From NCBI GenBank assembly GCA_023666975.1, contig JAMPAW010000167.1, forward strand, positions 1 through 7,049: a stretch of 7,049 nt of DNA. Reading direction: 5' to 3'. Made by a program: the position numbers and the translations under genes. Source of the DNA: Clostridium sp. (GTDB lineage: Bacteria; Bacillota_A; Clostridia; Lachnospirales; Lachnospiraceae). This document shows positions 1-6,100 of this stretch, piece after piece (the stretch's first letter is position 1; every line of letters starts with the position of its first letter). Below the pieces are notes generated by a model. The model saw only the letters and a list, made by a program, of their open reading frames with translations, was not told the DNA's origin and ran no database searches.

Positions 1-1750
1 CGAACTGCGCCAGGCGATGTATGATGACATCGCATCAAGGAACAGCAGTGCCGGCACGGAATCACAGTTTTTCGCCTCCCTCCTTGGCGACAGCCTTACC
101 GATGATAAGACGGGAACGCTCACAAAGGAAGGGTTCGGCGTGCTTGGCACCTATGGCATAGAACTGGAGGCAGACAAGAGCACCGCCCTTTCGTGGAAGG
201 AATACCGCGAGGAACTGGAGGAAGCCATTTCCGAATTTAAAAAGGGGGATTCCCATGCACTGGACAGCTACGGATCCCTCACTGCCGCAGAGGAAAAGCT
301 GGGCGAGGTCATCAGGAGCCAGCAGGAAGCAATTTCAGCAGAATACGATTCGATGAAGGACATCTATGACCTGATGGTACAGCGTTACGATGCACAGCTT
401 GCCTATCTGCAATCCGTCATCGATGCAAAGAAGCAGATACTTGACATGGAAAAGGATCTGTATGATTACCAGAAAAACATCACGAACCAGACAAAAAACA
501 TCGCATCACTGGAAAAACAGCTTGCCGCACTGAAGGGTGATGATTCCGAGGAAGGACGGGCAAAGACGGCAAAACTCCTTGTGAGCCTTGACGAGGCAAA
601 CCGGGAGCTTGAGGACACGGAGTATGAACGCTACATCAGCGACCAGCAGAATATGCTCGACAATATGTATGCGCAGTACGAAGACCTTTTAAGCGCACTG
701 GAAAAGGATTTTGAGACAGTGGTGAAGGACGGCGTGGACACAATCAACGCAACGGCTTCGGGGATCTCCGCAACACTGAGGGAGTATTCCGACAAATACG
801 GATACAATCCCTCCACGGACATGACAAGGATCCTGGGGGTCATGGAATCCTCCCACGGCACCATCGTAAACACACTGCCGGATACAATCTCCGATGGTCT
901 GTCAAGGCTCGGTGAAGTCTTCCGTGACGGCGTGGACAGTATCATTGCCGCCTATTCGGGAAGCCCCAGTGTATCAGGGAATAATTCGGATGCACTGAAA
1001 AACAGCGGATCTGGCGGCAGCAGTCCGGGTTCGGATGATCCTGCCGGGAGATTCCGTGTGGAAGCGGTCTCTGACAGTGCCTCCGTGATGAGGTACAACG
1101 AACGTGCCAGCCAGTTAAAGGAATTCATCAGGGGGCTGTCAAACGGTAATGATATATCAAAACCACTAAAGGCGGCAGACCCGGGCAAGACCTATAAGAG
1201 CGACATAAACCAGAAACTTTCCCAGTACGGCTATGTAGTCAAAAGCGGCACGGGGACACACGGGATGAAGTATATCGACCTGTTTGCACAGGCATTGGGG
1301 GTAAAATCCGGCGATGGAAGCTTTGGATCAGACGGTGCCGCCTATAAGGCACTGAAAAAGGAATTCCCCGGCATCGGGTTCCAGACGGGTGGCATTGTCC
1401 GTGCGGACGGTGTACCAAAGAACGGCGATTATGTCCCTGTCAGGGTGAACCCAGACGAAACAATACTGACACAGGACTTCACGAGGATGCTGCCGAATAC
1501 GGTGGACATCATGAAGGATTTCGTCAAAATACCGGATTACACAAAGTTCTTACAGGCAAGAAGCAATACGGGGAATACAAACCAGAACATTTCAATAGAC
1601 AGTATCAAACTCGAGCTTCCGAATGTAAAAGACTATAGAAGTTTTCGTGAAGAGATACAGCAGGATGTCCGTTCACAGAGGTTTTTAATGGCATGCAACC
1701 ATGATATGACGACAAAAGGAAAACTTACAAGTAACATCCAAAGATTTTAA
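1..1750 (+). CDS. Phage tail tape measure protein, C-terminal part (5' truncated by the window)
   Basis: The frame is open from base 2, so the gene starts upstream; the first ATG at 17 is not a credible start because it has no ribosome binding site and codons continue before it. About 582 residues are visible. A charged helical, probably coiled-coil stretch spans roughly 190-730 (for example ASLEKQLAALKG). A Gly/Ser-rich linker follows at about 960-1050. Next come a small module ending near LFAQALGVK (1270-1300), a GFQTGGIV...DYVPVRVNPDETILT segment (about 1375-1475), and a tail SIKLELPNVKDYRSFREEI (about 1600-1660). The TGGIV segment and the ELPNVxxYxxF ending are, from memory, typical of Firmicutes siphophage tape measure C-termini. 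The family spans the tail lumen, sets tail length and is ejected during DNA entry. No transmembrane segment or peptidase motif is seen in this part. Being directly upstream of a Dit gene supports the call. The last ~150 bases are more A+T-rich than the rest. Alternative: another long coiled-coil tail protein, less likely. Confidence 0.9.
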   Translation, partial: ELRQAMYDDIASRNSSAGTESQFFASLLGDSLTDDKTGTLTKEGFGVLGTYGIELEADKSTALSWKEYREELEEAISEFKKGDSHALDSYGSLTAAEEKLGEVIRSQQEAISAEYDSMKDIYDLMVQRYDAQLAYLQSVIDAKKQILDMEKDLYDYQKNITNQTKNIASLEKQLAALKGDDSEEGRAKTAKLLVSLDEANRELEDTEYERYISDQQNMLDNMYAQYEDLLSALEKDFETVVKDGVDTINATASGISATLREYSDKYGYNPSTDMTRILGVMESSHGTIVNTLPDTISDGLSRLGEVFRDGVDSIIAAYSGSPSVSGNNSDALKNSGSGGSSPGSDDPAGRFRVEAVSDSASVMRYNERASQLKEFIRGLSNGNDISKPLKAADPGKTYKSDINQKLSQYGYVVKSGTGTHGMKYIDLFAQALGVKSGDGSFGSDGAAYKALKKEFPGIGFQTGGIVRADGVPKNGDYVPVRVNPDETILTQDFTRMLPNTVDIMKDFVKIPDYTKFLQARSNTGNTNQNISIDSIKLELPNVKDYRSFREEIQQDVRSQRFLMACNHDMTTKGKLTSNIQRF

Positions 1751-1753
1751 ATG

Positions 1754-1780
1754 TGTGGGGGATATAAGTGTCTCCCCATA
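1754..1780 (+). other. Possible weak hairpin after the tape measure stop codon
   Basis: Bases 1754-1761 (TGTGGGGG) can pair with 1773-1780 (TCCCCATA), giving about 8 pairs including two G-T wobbles and an 11-base loop. It lies three bases after the tape measure stop codon. No T-run follows the stem, so it does not look like an intrinsic terminator. It could slow RNA decay or partly attenuate the small genes downstream, or be chance. Seen by eye only. Confidence 0.25.
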
Positions 1781-1791
1781 AATGAAAAATA

Positions 1792-1798
1792 TAAGGAG
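1792..1798 (+). promoter_or_regulatory. Ribosome binding site for the first small gene
   Basis: TAAGGAG lies 8 bases before the ATG at 1807, close to the Gram-positive consensus. Together with the 56-base gap after the tape measure stop, it is the main evidence that the small frame at 1807 is a real gene. Confidence 0.8.
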
Positions 1799-1806
1799 TA
1801 TGATTT

Positions 1807-2037
1807 ATGAATAGGATTACAGATAAACAGATAGAAAGTGCAGTAAATAAAGCTTGTGATAAAATAGTGGAAGGTGTTCTGGATATGTTTGTCCAGAGTT
1901 TGGATCACTATAGAAAATATGAAAATGAAAATAAAGAATTAGGTATTAAAGAAATAAGCCTCGCCATACTTACAACGGAAATCGCAAATTGCGCAAAAAT
2001 GTTGAAAGAAACATTAAAAGAGTTATTATGTGAATAA
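1807..2037 (+). CDS. Small helical protein of unknown function (tail module)
   Basis: This 76-residue protein is not recognised. It begins MNRITDKQIESAVNKACDKI and ends in a Lys/Leu/Glu-rich segment with CAKMLKETLKELLCE. It looks mostly alpha-helical and amphipathic, with no signal peptide or membrane segment and three cysteines (residues 17, 62 and 75). A TAAGGAG site with an 8-base spacer supports the start. It sits between the tape measure gene and Dit, where phages of this layout normally have no gene, and the next small gene begins 21 bases after its stop. Its DNA is clearly A+T-rich: hand counts give about 33% and 30% G+C for 1861-1920 and 1921-1980, against about 52% within the tape measure gene. 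Co-directional, tight packing suggests expression with the tail genes. It could be a small tail accessory protein, an assembly helper, or an unrelated cargo ('moron') gene; the sequence does not decide. Confidence 0.75.
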   Translation: MNRITDKQIESAVNKACDKIVEGVLDMFVQSLDHYRKYENENKELGIKEISLAILTTEIANCAKMLKETLKELLCE

Positions 2038-2040
2038 ATG

Positions 2041-2048
2041 AAAAGGAG
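2041..2048 (+). promoter_or_regulatory. Ribosome binding site that fixes the start of the second small gene
   Basis: AAAAGGAG lies 10 bases before the ATG at 2059. An in-frame ATG at 2038 sits upstream of this site and has no ribosome binding site of its own, so 2059 is preferred. The site would be coding sequence if 2038 were used. Confidence 0.7.
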
Positions 2049-2058
2049 ACAGATACAT

Positions 2059-2310
2059 ATGGGACTATTTAAAAATACAGGCAAGGAAACAATTATATTA
2101 TTACAGAAGGAAAACAAACGCCTGAAGGAAGAAAGAAACAGGCTGCTGGCAAAGCTAAACGAGATAGATCAGTATAAAGAAGATTATGGGAAACTGATAG
2201 ACGAAACTAAAATAATAAAGGAACGTTATGAAAGTCTGGCGGTAAAAACAGAAGGAATTTTTGAAGAGTATAAAGGTAAATTATCAGAAATTATATCAAC
2301 AGGTGAATAA
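2059..2310 (+). CDS. Small coiled-coil protein of unknown function (tail module)
   Basis: The product is 83 residues from the ATG at 2059, or 90 if the in-frame ATG at 2038 is used. The later start is chosen because AAAAGGAG lies 10 bases before it. The N-terminal half (QKENKRLKEERNRLLAKLNE) is a strong coiled-coil candidate: residues L15, L22, L29 and I36 fall every seven positions, leucine-zipper style, with Lys/Arg/Glu on the outer faces. A second helical stretch runs to the C-terminus (EEYKGKLSEIIS). There is no signal peptide, membrane segment or cysteine. It lies 21 bases after the previous small gene and 14 bases before Dit, so translation of the group is probably linked. The family is not recognised. 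A self-associating tail accessory or scaffold protein is plausible from shape and position only. A zipper-type DNA-binding protein is less likely, because no clear basic region precedes the heptads. Confidence 0.75.
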   Translation: MGLFKNTGKETIILLQKENKRLKEERNRLLAKLNEIDQYKEDYGKLIDETKIIKERYESLAVKTEGIFEEYKGKLSEIISTGE

Positions 2311-2324
2311 AAGAAAGGATGTGA

Positions 2325-3161
2325 ATGTCGGTGTATTGTACTGAATTTTTATTTGATGGTATCTCCAGCAGGGCATACGATCTGATTATATGCTCCTTTG
2401 ATGGTGGTCAGTCTGGGGAAATGACCGCCGGCAGCAATATCGAGTTCACGACTTTTAAGGCACCGAATACGAATAAATGGGTCAGGACAGGGGCGGTTTA
2501 CAACGAACAGCTGACATTCTCTTTCCAGATTTGCAAATATATATGTGGTTCATCCGACATCAAGCCATTTTCCGAGAGGGAGCTGGCTTTTTTAATGAGG
2601 TGGCTTGTTCGAAAAGACTATAAGTGGCTACAGTTCATTCAGGAAGGTTATGAAAATATTTTTTATAACTGCCAGATAAACGCACAGCGGTATATGTCCG
2701 CAGGAAAGTGCTACGGACTTACCCTGACCGCGGTTTGTGATGCACCATTCGGATGGTCTGGATTAATGACTTCCACCATCTCATGCCCCGGTTCAAAAGT
2801 GGTTTATATTTATGACAGCTCTGATGAAATCGGGGAGGTATATCCATCAGTTGAATTGTATGTAAAAAATGCGAATCAGAACATTCAGATTGAAAACTGT
2901 CTTACGGGAAGAAATACCATAATCAGGAATTGTACAGCCGGAGAACACATTGTCATGGATAATATGAAAATAGAATCATCAGAACGCAGACCAGGTGGTC
3001 AGAATGTTTATGATGGAAACCATGTTACCCTTTTAGACGATTTTAATTTTCAATGGTTTACGTTGGGAAATACATTTAATAACAGGGAGAATGAAATTAT
3101 AGTAACAGGGGACTGTGACATCCTATTAAACTGGAGAGTCCCGAGAAAGGCGGTGGTATAG
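2325..3161 (+). CDS. Distal tail protein, Dit-like (siphovirus tail component)
   Basis: This 278-residue protein fits the usual Dit size. In siphophages Dit forms a hexameric ring joining the end of the tail tube to the tip or baseplate. Supporting features include an N-terminal FLFDGISSRAYDLIICSFDG segment with the look of the Dit beta-rich domain. The centre carries YNEQLTFSFQICK, then RELAFLMRWLVRKDYKWLQF, then YGLTLTAVCDAPFGW, a pattern remembered from Firmicutes phage tail proteins of this family. The C-terminal end NNRENEIIVTGDCDILLNWR resembles the closing strands of the same family. The start is supported by AAAGGA at 2314-2319 with a 5-base spacer. It lies between tape measure and hub, the classic position. 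The following gene starts at the base after its TAG stop, so translational coupling is likely. G+C falls along the gene (about 48% at 2461-2520, about 28% at 3001-3060). Confidence 0.88.
   Translation: MSVYCTEFLFDGISSRAYDLIICSFDGGQSGEMTAGSNIEFTTFKAPNTNKWVRTGAVYNEQLTFSFQICKYICGSSDIKPFSERELAFLMRWLVRKDYKWLQFIQEGYENIFYNCQINAQRYMSAGKCYGLTLTAVCDAPFGWSGLMTSTISCPGSKVVYIYDSSDEIGEVYPSVELYVKNANQNIQIENCLTGRNTIIRNCTAGEHIVMDNMKIESSERRPGGQNVYDGNHVTLLDDFNFQWFTLGNTFNNRENEIIVTGDCDILLNWRVPRKAVV
3146..3154 (+). promoter_or_regulatory. Ribosome binding site for the TTG-started hub gene
   Basis: AAAGGCGGT differs by one base from the ideal AAAGGAGGT and lies 7 bases before the TTG at 3162. It is embedded in the last codons of the Dit gene. 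It decides the start: the first in-frame ATG of the hub frame comes only around residue 307, far into the conserved hub domain. Confidence 0.75.
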
Positions 3162-6100
3162 TTGTCCATTCCGTTTAAAAAATATGGATATGAATTAAAC
3201 CCGATCACGGACGAATACAAGACACCACAGATCTTCCTTGTAAATAAAAGATTAAAAAAGATTGGTGAACTATATCCTATAGAAAGCCTTAAAATAACAG
3301 TAAATGAAATCAATCAGGCAGATGAGATAAGTTTTATATACCACAGAAAAACGGATTCCGCTGAATCCCCGCATTTTGACCAGGTTGATGATTTGTCGGT
3401 TGTCTTTGTCGAAGATTACGGATATTTTGAAATTTCTGTGGATAAAAATGAAAATTCTTCTATTACAAAAAATATTGCCGGTATATCGCTGGGTCATGCC
3501 GAGCTGTCACAGATTTTAACCACCCTTGAAATAAATACGGAAGATGATATTGCAAGAACGGATTATGATAAGAATTATCCCACCGTATTTTATCGAGATC
3601 CTGACTCTGCACTGGATGACAGCACGAAAAAACAATACACCGGGTCATCTCTCCTGCACCGCATCTTATCCTGTGCCCCGCACTATAAGATAGGATATGT
3701 CGCAGACACACTAAAATATATACAGCGGACATTTTCATGGAATGATACGGACATCATAAGCATTTTCAATGATATCGCCCGGGAAATAAATTGTGTTTTT
3801 GACATAGAGGTCTATACTTCGGAAGACGGGAAACCACACCGCATAATCAACGTATACGACCTGCAATATTGCAAAAATTGTTATGATGGTCTGGATAACA
3901 GCGGAAAGGTTTCAGCGAATACATATCAATACCACAATATTGTAAACGGTGTCTGCCAGAACTGCGGTTCCCCTGAACATATTGTGGATATTGGAGCTGA
4001 TACAAATATATTCATTTCCACGGAAAATCTTTCCGATGATATTTCTATCCAGGGTGACAAGGACAGCATTAAGAATTGTTTTAAAATTGTTGGTGGGGAC
4101 GACATGATCACGAATACCGTAACCGGGTTAAATATGTCCGCCTCCGGCAGGATCATGATGTTTTCTGATAAACAAAAAAGTGAAATGAGCAGTGAATTAA
4201 AAACGGCACTTGATAGGTATGACAGGGAATACAGGGAGAATATCACGGATTACGAAAAACTTCTTGAAACAGAATACAACATAACTGATATCAGGCACTA
4301 TCTGAGAAGTTCCAGGATGCCCCCGCTGGAAAGGGAAATCCTGACAACGGATGCGGCACTTGGCAGTGTTATACAGAAAATCACGGAATATTATCATAAC
4401 AGGTTCTTTATCAGCAGTTATGAAAAATATCAGAATCATGCCTATGAGTCCACACGGACATCCATCCAGAACCTGTTTACAACATTCATGCCGGAAGGAT
4501 ACTCCTTTGTCATTGATTATGATGGCATGACAGAAAAAACGGAACATTATGATCCCTCCGTATCTTACCAGTGGTACGGCACGATCCGTGTGTACAGTAC
4601 GGGAAACCGTGATGATAACTATACAATCCATTTACAGCCGGACAAAAAAACCTTTGTAACACATGGTGAAAATAATGAAACATACCGGTTCGATGATCCG
4701 GAGCTGCAAAACATCATGGAAGCCTTTTCCATATCCTTTTCCTTTGCTGACCAGTCCCCGGCAGAATACAGGGACTACATTGAACAGCACACCAAATATA
4801 TCCTCAGCCAGGCTGATCTTTCTTATGAAAATGAACAAAAGAAGCCATGGGATCTTTATTCGTATAACCGCCTGAAATCCTTTTGTGATGGATATCAGGG
4901 CTGTATTGAAGTGCTGGAGGAAATGGAGCGGGGAGAAATTGATGGCAGTGAGACCGGAAAGCTCATCCGGGGAATCATTGAAAATTATCAGCATATCCGG
5001 GGCGATATCCTGTTGCAGATGGGTGTCCTTCTGGATCAGCTCTTTGCCATCAGCACCTACTATGGGGAATATGATAATGATTTTGTGGATGCAGAGGGTA
5101 AAGTAACTTATACCCTCCAGTATTATAGTGATATCCCCATGGTTTATGACCATATCATAGATCAAAAATATCAGGGCGGATATGAAAACGGCATCTACAA
5201 AATAAACGAATTCATAGGCACAAAACCCTTCCAGTGTAAAAAATGTGGAAGTTCAAACGTGTCCGAGAGTGCCAGTGGGAATATATGCAATAATTCTAAT
5301 TGCGGAAGCACCGGCAGTGCTATCCGTACATATCTTGACCTGATGAAAAATATCTGTGACAGCTATAATGACCACAAAAACAATACTGTTACAAACATGA
5401 GGAAAGAATATCAGGATCAGTTTGAGATGGGCAATTATCTTGATGATGAATTATATGCTGAATTAAAGTCGTTTATCAGGGAAGACGTTTACCAGAATGA
5501 GAATTATACCTCTGACGGATTAAACAACTCACAGATCATTGAAAAGGCTAAAGAACTAATGGCAAAAGCGGAACAGGAACTTTCAAAAGCATGTACGACA
5601 CAATATACGGTCGATATGCCTGTTTCTTCCATCGTCGGTCAGAAATCTTTTATCTATCACGGGGTTTTGGTGAATGATGATTATTCCGATTTTAAGATCA
5701 ATAACTTTGTCAGAGTCCGCATCGACGGTGAGGTTAAAAAGATGCGGATCGCTACCATCGGACTCACATTCCCCATTACGGATAAAATAGATGTTACGTT
5801 TACCAATGTGACTAACAGTAATGGAGCTTCATTGGGTGATGTAAAGGATATCCTGAATAGTGCAAAAAGTATGGCAACCTCTTATCACTATGTAGCAACA
5901 CAGGCAGAATCAGGGAATAATGCCAACGATAAATTTAATTCGCTGACAGAGGAGGGGCTGGATGCCTCCCTTATTTCAATCATGGGGGGACGTGACCAGG
6001 ATGTCGTTATTGACGACCATGGGATTCTTCTCAGAAGAAAAGATCCGGAAACAGGTGTCTACTCTCCCCTCCAAATGAAACTGATTGACAGGAATATCGT

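Noticed and set aside
631..1188. Minus-strand open frames opposite the tape measure gene
   Set aside because: The tape measure frame is clearly coding here (coiled coil and linker). The reverse products are Ser/Pro/Leu-rich with no start signal.
2038..2058. Upstream ATG at 2038 as the start of the second small gene
   Set aside because: It lacks its own ribosome binding site, and the seven extra codons contain the AAAAGGAG site that serves the ATG at 2059.
3870..3965. Cys quartet as evidence of a DNA-binding zinc finger or regulator gene
   Set aside because: It is embedded in a continuous tail hub protein with no basic DNA-binding surface nearby, so a structural zinc ribbon is the simpler reading.
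4663..5106. Two small plus-strand open frames inside the hub gene (70 and 73 residues)
   Set aside because: They are in another frame of a gene with strong coding signal, and no ribosome binding site or sensible protein pattern is seen.
4197..5165. Two adjoining long minus-strand open frames (144 and 177 residues)
   Set aside because: They lie opposite the hub gene, which has recognisable domain sequence throughout. They lack a ribosome binding site and give low-complexity Ile/Phe-rich proteins, as expected for the reverse strand of an A+T-rich gene.
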